NCBI GenBank assembly: GCA_021812735.1
Contig: JAKAMV010000351.1
Location: forward strand, 1-8,969
From: Chloroflexota bacterium
GTDB lineage: Bacteria; Chloroflexota; Limnocylindria; Limnocylindrales; CSP1-4
Direction of reading: 5' to 3'
DNA: 8,969 nucleotides
Below are positions 1-6,236 of this stretch, one piece after another. Positions within the stretch are counted from its first letter, which is position 1. Each line of letters opens with the position of its first letter. A program made the position numbers and the translations under genes. Under the pieces are notes generated by a model, which was not told where the DNA came from, did no database searches, and saw only the letters and a program-made list of their open reading frames with translations.

Positions 1-1
1 G

Positions 2-910
2 AAGCGGCGCGACGATCCGATCCTCCACAAGCCGTTCACCGCGGAGCTCGGCAACCTCACCCCGATCATCGTCGTCCCCGGGGCGTGGAGCGAGGCGGAC
101 CTCGACTACCACGCGGCCAACATCGCCACGATGCTGGTCAACAACTCGGGGTTCAACTGCACCACGAGCCGGGTGATCGTCACCTCGGCGGGCTGGCCAC
201 AGCGGGCCGCGCTGCTGGACCGGCTGCGAGGCATCCTCGAGGGCCTGCCGGCGCGCCTCGCGTACTACCCGGGCGCGGCACAGCGCTTCAACGCCTTCCG
301 GGTCCACTACCCGCAGGCCGAGCTGTTCGGCGAGGAGCAGGACGGGACGCTGCCCTGGATGCTGATCCCGGGCCTGTCGCCCGACGCCGCGGGCGACCCG
401 GCGTACCGCTTCGAGGCCTTCTGCCCGATCACCGCCGAGACGGTGATCGACGCGGCCGACGCCGCCGACTTCCTGGACCGCGCCACGGAGTTCGCCAACG
501 AGCGCCTCTGGGGCACGCTCAACGCCACGCTCATCGTGGACCCGCGGACGGAGCGCGACGCGCGGGTCCGGGCCGCGCTGGACCGCGCGATCGCGGGCCT
601 GCGGTACGGCACGGTGTCGCTCAACCACTGGTCGGCGATCGGCTACGGCCTGGGGATCACACCCTGGGGCGCCCACCCGGGCCATGCCCGCACCGACATC
701 GGCTCGGGGATGGGCTTCGTCCACAACCCCCTGATGCTCGAGCGGGTCGAGAAGACGGTCGTGCGCTCGCCGTTCCGCGCCTGGCCCAAGCCGATCTGGC
801 TCATCGGGCACCGGCGCGCCCACCGGCTGGTGCCGCACCTGGTCCGCTACGAGGCCACCGGCAACCTGCTGTGGCTGCTTCCGGTCGCCTACCACGCCCT
901 GCGCGGGTAG
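2..910 (+). CDS. Aldehyde dehydrogenase family protein, C-terminal part (5' end outside window)
   Basis: NAD(P)-dependent aldehyde dehydrogenase that would oxidise an aldehyde to a carboxylic acid (or act as an acyl reductase). The frame is open from base 2 with no start in sight, so 302 C-terminal residues are visible. The general-base region appears at fragment residues 15-18 (ELGN, Glu15) and the catalytic cysteine in SGFNC at fragment residue 53; the 38-residue spacing is close to that of classical ALDHs. ELGN and GFNC instead of ELGG and GQxC point to a divergent ALDH group. After the ALDH core the protein ends with a basic/aromatic tail (RAWPKPIWLIGHRRAH and a hydrophobic stretch near the C-terminus), which may aid membrane association (inference). 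An internal ATG at 131 lies in the middle of the fold and is not the real start. The next gene is convergent, 17 bases away. Substrate unknown. Confidence 0.88.
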   Translation, partial: KRRDDPILHKPFTAELGNLTPIIVVPGAWSEADLDYHAANIATMLVNNSGFNCTTSRVIVTSAGWPQRAALLDRLRGILEGLPARLAYYPGAAQRFNAFRVHYPQAELFGEEQDGTLPWMLIPGLSPDAAGDPAYRFEAFCPITAETVIDAADAADFLDRATEFANERLWGTLNATLIVDPRTERDARVRAALDRAIAGLRYGTVSLNHWSAIGYGLGITPWGAHPGHARTDIGSGMGFVHNPLMLERVEKTVVRSPFRAWPKPIWLIGHRRAHRLVPHLVRYEATGNLLWLLPVAYHALRG

Positions 911-927
911 GCGGGGGCCAGCCGGCG

Positions 928-1338
928 CTAGGACGCCACCTCGGGCCCCAGTGCCTCGAACAGGGTGAGTTGCAGCCCGGCCGGCCCCTCCAGGCGTGAG
1001 TTGAGCGAGCGCCACGGCGTCTCGACCGGCGCCGCGACGAGCGTCGCCCCGGCGTGCACCAGCCCGTCGGTCGCCGCGCGCGCGTCGGCGACGCCGAACG
1101 CCACGCGCACGTGCCCCGCCACCCGCCGGCCCACCTCGAGCCGGTCGATGTGCTCGGCGTGCGGCACGTCCGTGAGCTCGAGCGTCGCCCGCCCGGCGTC
1201 GAGGATCGCGACACGCCCGCCGCCGTCGTCGAAGGCGCCGATCTCGCGGAGCCCCAGCGCGTCGCGATAGAAGCGCAGCGCCGCCTCGTAGTCCTCAGTC
1301 GTCACGACCAGCCGCATCTCGGTCACGCCGTCGACCAT
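928..1338 (-). CDS. VOC-family (glyoxalase/bleomycin-resistance fold) protein
   Basis: A 136-residue cytoplasmic protein with the two beta-alpha-beta-beta-beta modules of the vicinal oxygen chelate fold. Module 1 covers about residues 8-58 (YEAALRFYRDALGL is the typical helix 1, LELTDV the end strand); module 2 covers about 75-128 (HVRVAFGVAD, then a helix and LQLTLFE). The length is normal for a single-chain VOC protein. By eye-alignment of the four usual metal positions, Glu54 and His76 are kept, but the first-strand His is Arg9 and the last-strand Glu is Thr125, so metal binding is doubtful. The start at 1338 is preceded on the minus strand by GGAGG seven bases upstream; a second in-frame ATG at 1317 has no such site. 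It has a leader of up to about 250 bases with inverted repeats. Function cannot be assigned beyond the fold: VOC members include isomerases, dioxygenases and drug-binding proteins. Confidence 0.85.
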   Translation of the reverse strand: MVDGVTEMRLVVTTEDYEAALRFYRDALGLREIGAFDDGGGRVAILDAGRATLELTDVPHAEHIDRLEVGRRVAGHVRVAFGVADARAATDGLVHAGATLVAAPVETPWRSLNSRLEGPAGLQLTLFEALGPEVAS

Positions 1339-1382
1339 CGATCACCCTCCCGTGCGTCACCGCCAGGTCCGGAGACGGAGCG

Positions 1383-1425
1383 GACCCGGGGGCGGTTCCG
1401 TCGCTCCCGGGTCCTGGCCCGGGTC
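1383..1425 (-). promoter_or_regulatory. Alternative inverted repeats in the leader of the VOC gene
   Basis: The 8-mer CCCGGGTC occurs at 1406-1413 and again at 1418-1425, and its exact complement GACCCGGG is at 1383-1390. Read on the minus strand, two upstream copies of one sequence can each pair with a single downstream complement, giving two mutually exclusive hairpins just ahead of the VOC ribosome site. This layout resembles attenuators, but the motif is a palindromic CCCGGG core in very GC-rich DNA, so chance is possible. It matches no riboswitch class I know. There is no T-run. Confidence 0.3.
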
Positions 1426-1464
1426 GCGTGGCTGCGCTCGCCGGGTTGGGATGAGCCTACCAGC

Positions 1465-1497
1465 CGCCGCGACCGGGGCCGGTGGCCGGTCGCGGCG
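1465..1497 (-). terminator. Perfect 12-bp hairpin between the oxidoreductase and the VOC gene
   Basis: CGCCGCGACCGG (1465-1476) and CCGGTCGCGGCG (1486-1497) are exact reverse complements around a 9-base loop. It lies 101 bases past the stop of the minus-strand oxidoreductase and before the minus-strand VOC gene, so it could end transcription of the former. There is no T-run on either side, so it is not a classical intrinsic terminator; such T-less stems are common ends in high-GC genomes. A TAGGCT box follows it on the minus strand (1460 to 1455) and might be the -10 of a VOC promoter, but no -35 is visible. Confidence 0.45.
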
Positions 1498-1597
1498 TTG
1501 CGTGCCGTTCGGGCGCCGTGTTGCCGGCGAACGTGCTTCCGACCATGACGCAGGCCCGCGTCGGCCCGACGCCGGTCTGGCACCTACAGCCGGACGG

Positions 1598-3616
1598 CTA
1601 GACCGCCACCCCGGCGCGGAGGCCCTCGAGGACCGCCTCCTCGATCGTCCGCGGCGACTGGACGTCGCCGGCCGCCAGCACCAGGCGGGCCCCGCCGCGC
1701 GCCGCGTCCGCCTCGAGCTCCGCGAGCAGCGAATCCGCCGGCACGTGGCCTTGCGCCAGCACGAGCGCCACCGTGCCGTCGATCACCACGGCCTCCCCGG
1801 TGAGCACGTCCTGGAGGTAGACCGCGCCCTCGTCCGCGCCGAACAGCCGAGTGGTGGGCAGGATCGTCACGTGGGCCCGCCGGGCTGCCGCGGTCATCTG
1901 GTCGCGCACGTACTGCTGGCAGCGCTGCCCTGCCATGTTCCCGGTCACGCCGAGGGTGACGCGGCAGCCGCGCTGGGCGAGCAGCGTGGCCACCCCGAGG
2001 CCCAGCCAGTCGGACCGGAAGTCGGCCACCACGACGCTGCCCCGCGGCACCGAGCCGGCGTCCCGGATCGCGTCCCACGCCTGGACGATCCGCGGGGAGC
2101 CGTTGACCTCCAGCGGCGGGGTGTACGGCACCGCCCCCGTGGCCACGATCACCGCCTGCGCCCCGCTCGCGCGCACGTACGCCGCGTCGGCCCGCACGCC
2201 CGTCACGAGGTTCACCCCGGCTCGCCGCGCCTCGGACTCGAGGTTCGTGATCGCGCCGCCGATCTCGTGGCGCTCGGGGAGCAGCTGGGCCAGCCGCACC
2301 TGGCCGCCGACCCGCCGCTCGGCCTCCACGAGGGTGACCCGGTGCCCGCGCTCGGCGGCCACAGCGGCCGCCTTGAGGCCGGCCGGCCCGCCGCCGATCA
2401 CCAGCACGTCCTTGGGCGCGTCGGTCGGGGGGTGCTGCGCGTGCCCGGGGTCGCCGAAGCGGGGGAACTCGCGCTCCCGACCCGCCTCCGGGAACTGGAC
2501 GCACGAGATCGGGTAGCCCGCGTGGAAGTGGCCGATGCACGCCTGGTTGCAGCCGATGCAGGCGCGGATGTCGTCGAGCCGGCCCTGGGAGGCCTTTGCG
2601 GGCAGCTCCGGGTCGCAGATCAGGGCGCGGGTCATCACGCACATGTCCGCCGACCCGGCGGCCAGGATCATCTCGGCTTCCTGCGGCTGCGTGATCCGCC
2701 CCGCGACGAGCACCGGGACCCGCACCGCCGCCTTGACCCTCGCCGCGCACGGCGCGGTGTACCCGGCAGCAATCGGCGACGGCGGCACGATGTGGTCCGA
2801 GCCCGCGAGCGTGGCCGACGTGCCGCGCACGATCGACACGTAGTCGAACGCCCCCTCCGCGTCGAGCGTCCCCAGGGCGGCGATCGCCTCGTCCTCGGTC
2901 AGGCCGTCGGGGCTCTCCTCGCCGATCGAGATCCGCAGCCCGACCACGAACCCCGGCCGGGTGGCCGCCCGGCAGGTGGCGAGCGCCTCGCGCAGAAAGC
3001 GCAGCCGCCGAGCCTCGTCGCCGCCCCAGCCGTCGGTTCGCAGGTTCGTGCGCGGGTTGAGGAACTGGCTCGGCAGGTAGCCGTGCGAGGCCACCACCTC
3101 CACGCCGTCGAGCCCTGCGGCCTGGAGCCGCAGCGCCGCCGCCCCGAACCCCTCGATGATCTCGACGATCAGCGTCTCGGTCATCGCGCGCGGCATGACG
3201 TGGAAGCGCTCGGTGGGCACCGGCGAGGGCGCCCAGGCCACCGCCAGCGTGCCGTCCTCGGTGTCCATGATCTCGCGGCCGCCGTGGAACAGCTGCCCGA
3301 ACACCTTGGCGCCGTGGCGGTGGATCGCCTCCGCCAGCGCGGCGTAGCCGGGGATCGTGGCGTCGGAGTCGGCCGTCAGCTCCGACGAGGTGTAGCGCGC
3401 CGTGGGATGCACCCCCGCCACCTGGACCACGATGAGCCCGACGCCGCCGCGCGCCCGCGCCTCCTGGTACGCGATCAGCTGGTCGGTGACCAGGCCGCCC
3501 ACCGCCATCACCGTGTCGTGCCCCGACGACAGGATCCGGTTGCGGATGGCCACGTCCCCGATCGTGATCGGCGAGAACAGGTGGGGGAAGGCGGCCTGCG
3601 CCGCGGGCGTCGTCAT
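1598..3616 (-). CDS. OYE/FadH-type NADH:flavin oxidoreductase with 4Fe-4S cluster
   Basis: A 672-residue enzyme of the 2,4-dienoyl-CoA reductase / trimethylamine dehydrogenase family, which passes electrons between NAD(P)H, FAD, a 4Fe-4S cluster and an FMN that acts on the substrate. Residues 11-345 form the FMN TIM barrel: LFSPITIGDVAIRNRI at the start, and ASHGYLPSQFLNP with RTDGWGG near 176-199, the usual OYE active-site loop. Cluster cysteines are 353, 356, 360 and 372 (CIGCNQAC, then SCVQ). An FAD-binding loop VIGGGPAGL spans 406-414; a second nucleotide domain starts around VVVADF (528), and the end has AAGD...RTIEEAV. All parts are in the usual order and length, so the gene looks intact. 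Start: the frame stays open to 3985, but family similarity begins just after the ATG at 3616; no clear Shine-Dalgarno site is seen. Divergent from lipB across 127 bases. Substrate unknown; enoate or enone reduction, or amine demethylation, are possible. Confidence 0.9.
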   Translation of the reverse strand: MTTPAAQAAFPHLFSPITIGDVAIRNRILSSGHDTVMAVGGLVTDQLIAYQEARARGGVGLIVVQVAGVHPTARYTSSELTADSDATIPGYAALAEAIHRHGAKVFGQLFHGGREIMDTEDGTLAVAWAPSPVPTERFHVMPRAMTETLIVEIIEGFGAAALRLQAAGLDGVEVVASHGYLPSQFLNPRTNLRTDGWGGDEARRLRFLREALATCRAATRPGFVVGLRISIGEESPDGLTEDEAIAALGTLDAEGAFDYVSIVRGTSATLAGSDHIVPPSPIAAGYTAPCAARVKAAVRVPVLVAGRITQPQEAEMILAAGSADMCVMTRALICDPELPAKASQGRLDDIRACIGCNQACIGHFHAGYPISCVQFPEAGREREFPRFGDPGHAQHPPTDAPKDVLVIGGGPAGLKAAAVAAERGHRVTLVEAERRVGGQVRLAQLLPERHEIGGAITNLESEARRAGVNLVTGVRADAAYVRASGAQAVIVATGAVPYTPPLEVNGSPRIVQAWDAIRDAGSVPRGSVVVADFRSDWLGLGVATLLAQRGCRVTLGVTGNMAGQRCQQYVRDQMTAAARRAHVTILPTTRLFGADEGAVYLQDVLTGEAVVIDGTVALVLAQGHVPADSLLAELEADAARGGARLVLAAGDVQSPRTIEEAVLEGLRAGVAV

Positions 3617-3651
3617 GCGAGCAGGATGGCGCCCCGTCGCGGCACTTGCGT

Positions 3652-3687
3652 CCCCCGTCGCGCCCGTCGCGCCCGGCGCGCCCGGCG
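3652..3687. repeat. Four tandem 9-base units between the oxidoreductase and lipB
   Basis: Four consecutive 9-mers fit the pattern CSCCCGKCG: CCCCCGTCG, CGCCCGTCG, CGCCCGGCG, CGCCCGGCG. They lie in the 127-bp divergent intergenic region, 36 bases upstream of the oxidoreductase start and 57 bases upstream of the lipB ATG. The size suits a repeated protein-binding site or simple replication slippage in GC-rich DNA. No known operator is recognised. Confidence 0.5.
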
Positions 3688-3727
3688 GCTCAAGAGAATG
3701 GTGAAGGGCCGGAGGAGGGGCCGCTGG

Positions 3728-3733
3728 TATCGT
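3728..3733 (+). promoter_or_regulatory. Possible -10 box of lipB (TATCGT)
   Basis: TATCGT ends 10 bases before the lipB ATG at 3744, the same geometry as the better box before the barrel gene at 8231. It would give a transcript with only a few leader bases. No convincing -35 is seen at 16-18 bases upstream, so this rests on one hexamer and its position. Confidence 0.3.
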
Positions 3734-3743
3734 GTGGGGGTCG

Positions 3744-4505
3744 ATGGAGGAGCTGGTCGCGCACTGGATGGGGAGGGTCCCGTACCGCGAGGCGTGGGAT
3801 CTCCAGAAGGCGCTGGCCGCCGCCCGGGCGCACGGCCGGATCGGCGACCGGCTGCTGCTCCTCGAGCACCCGGCGGTGCTCACGCTGGGCCGCCAGGCGG
3901 ACGACGCCCACGTGCTCGCCCCGGCCGCGATGCTCGAGGCGCAGGGCATCGAGGTGATCCGCGTGGAGCGCGGCGGCGAGGTCACCTACCACGGGCCGGG
4001 GCAGCTGGTGGCATACCCGATCGTCAAGCTCGCCGACCGCGGGCTCTTCCTGCGCGAGTACGTGCGAGCGCTCGAGGGCGCCATGGCGGACGCCTGCGCG
4101 GCGGACGGGATCGTTGCCGGGCGGCGCGAGGGCCACCCCGGCTGCTGGGTGGACCCCGAGGGGCCACTGGTCCGCAAGATCGGCGCCCTCGGCGTCCGTG
4201 TCGAGCGCGGCATCGCCTACCACGGCATCGCGCTCAACATCACCACGCGGCTGGCGGACTTCGGCCTGATCGACCCGTGCGGCATGCCGGGCCTGCGATC
4301 GACGTCCATCGCGGCTGAGCTGGGGCGCCGCTCGGATCCGCCCACCACCGCGAGCGTGGAGCGGGCCGCCCGCGCCTTCGCGCCGGCGCTCGCCGAGCGC
4401 CTCGGCGCCGAGCTCGTGTGGTCGCAGGCCGACCCGCGCAGAGAGCTGGCCGAGGCGGGTTCGGGGGACGCCCTGCTCGCCAGCGCCAGCGAGGGCCCGC
4501 GATGA
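3744..4505 (+). CDS. lipB: Lipoyl(octanoyl) transferase LipB
   Basis: Transfers the octanoyl group from acyl carrier protein to a lysine of lipoyl domains (pyruvate and 2-oxoglutarate dehydrogenases, glycine cleavage H protein), the first step of endogenous lipoate synthesis in the cytoplasm. The 253-residue protein shows the family signatures: RGGEVTYHGPGQLVAYPI at 76-93 (His83), KIGALGVRV at 145-153 with the conserved catalytic Lys145, and IDPCGMPG at 176-183 with the acyl-accepting Cys179. Length is slightly above the usual 210-240 because of a polar C-terminal tail. The ATG at 3744 is preferred; an in-frame GTG at 3732 would add four residues and lies 11 bases after a GGAGGAGGGG run (3711-3720), so it remains possible. 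The stop overlaps the next start by 4 bases (ATGA). lipA, the usual next step, is not in the window. Confidence 0.95.
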   Translation: MEELVAHWMGRVPYREAWDLQKALAAARAHGRIGDRLLLLEHPAVLTLGRQADDAHVLAPAAMLEAQGIEVIRVERGGEVTYHGPGQLVAYPIVKLADRGLFLREYVRALEGAMADACAADGIVAGRREGHPGCWVDPEGPLVRKIGALGVRVERGIAYHGIALNITTRLADFGLIDPCGMPGLRSTSIAAELGRRSDPPTTASVERAARAFAPALAERLGAELVWSQADPRRELAEAGSGDALLASASEGPR

Positions 4506-5506
4506 GCCAGGGCCTGTTCGAGCTGCGCAAGGACGCGATCGCCGGCTGGTGGGTCGCCACGGTCATCGACCGCACGTTCGCGCGCGAGCGGTTCGCGCAG
4601 GCGGCCCAGCCGGTCGAGGATCGCGGCGACTGCTTCAACTGCCGGATCCCGGCGGGCGACGGCATCCGCCTCCGGGTCCTCAAGGACTTCGCGTTCACGG
4701 TGGCGGGGACCGAGGAAGAGCGGCGGGCCAGGGAGGGGAGCATCGCCCAGGTGTCGCTCGTCGACGCGCGTGCGGCGGGCTCGTGGCGGACGGTCGTGGC
4801 GCCGCCCGGCGAGCACCGGCCCCTGCATGCGGTGGGCAGCCGGACGATCGAGGAGCTGCTCGCCCGCTGCCGGGACGAGATCGTCGCCGCGCGGAGCGCC
4901 GGCGCCACGCAGTATCTCCAGGTGCTCCAGAACTGGGGCGCCCAGGCGGGCGCGCGGACGAACCACCTGTGCTTCGACCTCTACGACCTCCCGCAGATCC
5001 CGCACCGCGTGTCGGAGGAGCTGGGCGGCGCCGCGCGCTACCTGATCCGGGAAGGGGAGTGCCCCTACTGCCGGCTCGTCCGCGACGAGGTCCGGCGGCC
5101 CGGGCGCCTGCTGTACGCGGACGGCGACGCCGTCGCCTTTGCGCCCTACGCGAGCCGCTCGCCGTTCGAGGTGTGGGTGGTGCCGCGCCGCCATGACGCG
5201 GACTTCGCGCGCGCGGACAACCGCGACGTCATCGCCACCGCCGAGGCGCTGCGGCAGGTGCTCGGCAGGCTCGCAGCGAGCCTCGACGGGCCGCCATACA
5301 ACCTCGTCCTCCACAGCGCCCCCCTGCGCGAGCAGGTGGACGCGACCTACCACTGGCACTGGGAGATCCACCCGCGCCTGCGCGAGATCGCCGGGCTCGA
5401 GCTGGGCACCGGCCTGCCGGTCAATCCCGTCTCGCCCGAGGACGCCGTCGAGGAGTTGCGGGCCGGCCAGGCCGATGACGGGCCGCCGGAGCATCCACTG
5501 CGATGA
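4502..5506 (+). CDS. GalT-like HIT-superfamily protein with altered nucleophile motif
   Basis: A 334-residue protein resembling galactose-1-phosphate uridylyltransferase along its whole length (E. coli GalT is 348). N-terminal FELRKDAIAGWW matches the GalT opening; CFNC at 44-47 matches its zinc CxxC; CPYC at 187-190 is a second pair; VVPRRH at 226-231 and LHSAP...YHWHWEIHPR at 270-292 match the C-terminal HIT half with its metal histidines; GTGLPVNPVSPE at 302-313 is the usual end. However, the catalytic HPHGQ segment aligns with HLCFD at 155-159, putting Cys157 where the UMP-accepting His should be. Ordinary Leloir activity is therefore doubtful; another nucleotidyl or phosphoryl transfer, phosphorylase or hydrolase role is possible. 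Start ATG overlaps the lipB stop by 4 bases and has GAGGG six bases upstream, so the two are co-translated. No galactose genes are nearby. Confidence 0.82.
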   Translation: MSQGLFELRKDAIAGWWVATVIDRTFARERFAQAAQPVEDRGDCFNCRIPAGDGIRLRVLKDFAFTVAGTEEERRAREGSIAQVSLVDARAAGSWRTVVAPPGEHRPLHAVGSRTIEELLARCRDEIVAARSAGATQYLQVLQNWGAQAGARTNHLCFDLYDLPQIPHRVSEELGGAARYLIREGECPYCRLVRDEVRRPGRLLYADGDAVAFAPYASRSPFEVWVVPRRHDADFARADNRDVIATAEALRQVLGRLAASLDGPPYNLVLHSAPLREQVDATYHWHWEIHPRLREIAGLELGTGLPVNPVSPEDAVEELRAGQADDGPPEHPLR

Positions 5507-5530
5507 CCACTGGACGGGTCGGGCGTCACA

Positions 5531-5564
5531 CCCCGGTGGGAGACTCCGTCACAGGCCACCGGGG
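5531..5564 (+). promoter_or_regulatory. Perfect 9-bp stem-loop after the GalT-like gene
   Basis: CCCCGGTGG (5531-5539) and CCACCGGGG (5556-5564) are exact complements around a 16-base loop. It begins 25 bases after the GalT-like stop, so it may be a T-less terminator of the lipB operon, or the first element of the sigma-factor leader. CGTCACA is repeated directly at 5524-5530 and 5547-5553, next to each arm, which would also suit a dimeric DNA-binding protein. Confidence 0.45.
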
Positions 5565-5574
5565 AGGGCGAACC

Positions 5575-5596
5575 GCGGTCGTGCCCAGTCGACCGC
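5575..5596 (+). promoter_or_regulatory. Perfect 7-bp stem-loop in the sigma-factor leader
   Basis: GCGGTCG (5575-5581) pairs exactly with CGACCGC (5590-5596) around the 8-base loop TGCCCAGT. It stands 10 bases after the preceding stem-loop and 67 bases before the sigma-factor ATG. It matches no riboswitch family I can name. Together the two stems fill the first half of a 157-base gap that otherwise holds no gene. Confidence 0.4.
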
Positions 5597-5663
5597 AGCC
5601 GATGGAGCGAGCGTGGTCGTCGAACCGGTCCAACTCGGGCGGGTTTACCCCGGCGGGCGCACG

Positions 5664-6236
5664 ATGAGCGGCCCGTGGGACCACGACGAGGCGTACCGCT
5701 TTGTCGAAGCGCTGTTCGCCAAGCACCAGAACGAGATCTACGCCTACCTGCTGCGCATGCTGCGCGACGCGGAGCTGGCGGCCGACCTGACGCAGGACGC
5801 CTTCGTGAAGGCCTACAAGGCGTACGACGCGCTCCAGAAGCCCGAGAACGCACGGGCATGGCTGTACCAGATCGCCCACCGCGTGGCACTCGACGACCTC
5901 CGGCGCCGGCGCATCGTGCGGTTCGTGCCGCTGATCGGCGAGGCGCGCAGCACCGCGCCCTCCGCCGAGCACCTGGCGATGGACGCACGGCTGTCGGGCG
6001 ACCTCCAGCGTGCCCTGGAGCGGATCCCCGAGCGTCAGCGGCAGGCCCTGCTGCTCGCAGAGCTCCACGACATGACGGGCCTTGAGCTGGCCGCGACGCT
6101 CGGCGTCTCGCACGTGGCGGCACGTGCCCTGCTCACCCGGGCCCGCGAGAGCCTTCGGCAGGCGCTCGCCGCAGAGAAGGCTGCGGACGCCAAGCGCGAG
6201 GCGGACCTCGGCGCCGCGCAGAGCCGGCGGCAGTGA
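5664..6236 (+). CDS. ECF-type sigma-70 family RNA polymerase sigma factor
   Basis: A 190-residue alternative sigma factor with only regions 2 and 4, as in the extracytoplasmic-function group. Region 2 spans about residues 12-84: EIYAYLLRMLRDAELAADLT binds core polymerase, and ARAWLYQIAHRVALDDLRRR reads the -10. Region 4 spans about 112-170: RALERIPERQRQALLL followed by the helix-turn-helix GLELAATLGVSHVAARALL, which reads the -35. The C-terminal tail is charged and short. Start: ATG at 5664 gives a normal N-terminus but lacks a clear ribosome site; an in-frame GTG at 5613, five bases after GGAG, would add 17 residues. The stop overlaps by 4 bases (GTGA) the anti-sigma gene, so the pair is coupled and presumably autoregulated (inference). 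Target promoters unknown. Confidence 0.93.
   Translation: MSGPWDHDEAYRFVEALFAKHQNEIYAYLLRMLRDAELAADLTQDAFVKAYKAYDALQKPENARAWLYQIAHRVALDDLRRRRIVRFVPLIGEARSTAPSAEHLAMDARLSGDLQRALERIPERQRQALLLAELHDMTGLELAATLGVSHVAARALLTRARESLRQALAAEKAADAKREADLGAAQSRRQ

Noticed and set aside
911..927. Bidirectional terminator between the ALDH and VOC genes
   Set aside because: Only 17 bases with no usable inverted repeat.
1360..1420. T-box leader ahead of the VOC gene
   Set aside because: A GGAACCG string on the minus strand recalls the T-box sequence, but the full antiterminator consensus and specifier stem are missing and the gene is not amino-acid related.
1323..1583. An 86-codon minus-strand frame in the 1339-1597 gap
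   Set aside because: About one third Arg, no motif, overlaps the VOC start, and has no ribosome site. It is GC-driven.
3617..3985. N-terminal extension of the oxidoreductase to 3985
   Set aside because: The extra 123 residues overlap the start of lipB and show no relation to the family; similarity begins at the ATG at 3616.
1352..4318. A 988-codon open frame on the plus strand
   Set aside because: It runs antisense to the oxidoreductase and out of frame over lipB, is rich in Arg/Pro/His/Gly, and has no recognisable domain. Long open antisense frames are expected at this GC content.
4217..5494. A 425-codon open frame on the minus strand opposite the GalT-like gene
   Set aside because: Shadow of a well-supported gene; composition is Arg/Ala/Pro/Gly-rich with no motif.
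5507..5663. Known riboswitch (c-di-GMP, cobalamin, ydaO-type) in the sigma leader
   Set aside because: Short fragments recall such elements, but the conserved cores could not be placed in order; left as an unassigned structured region.
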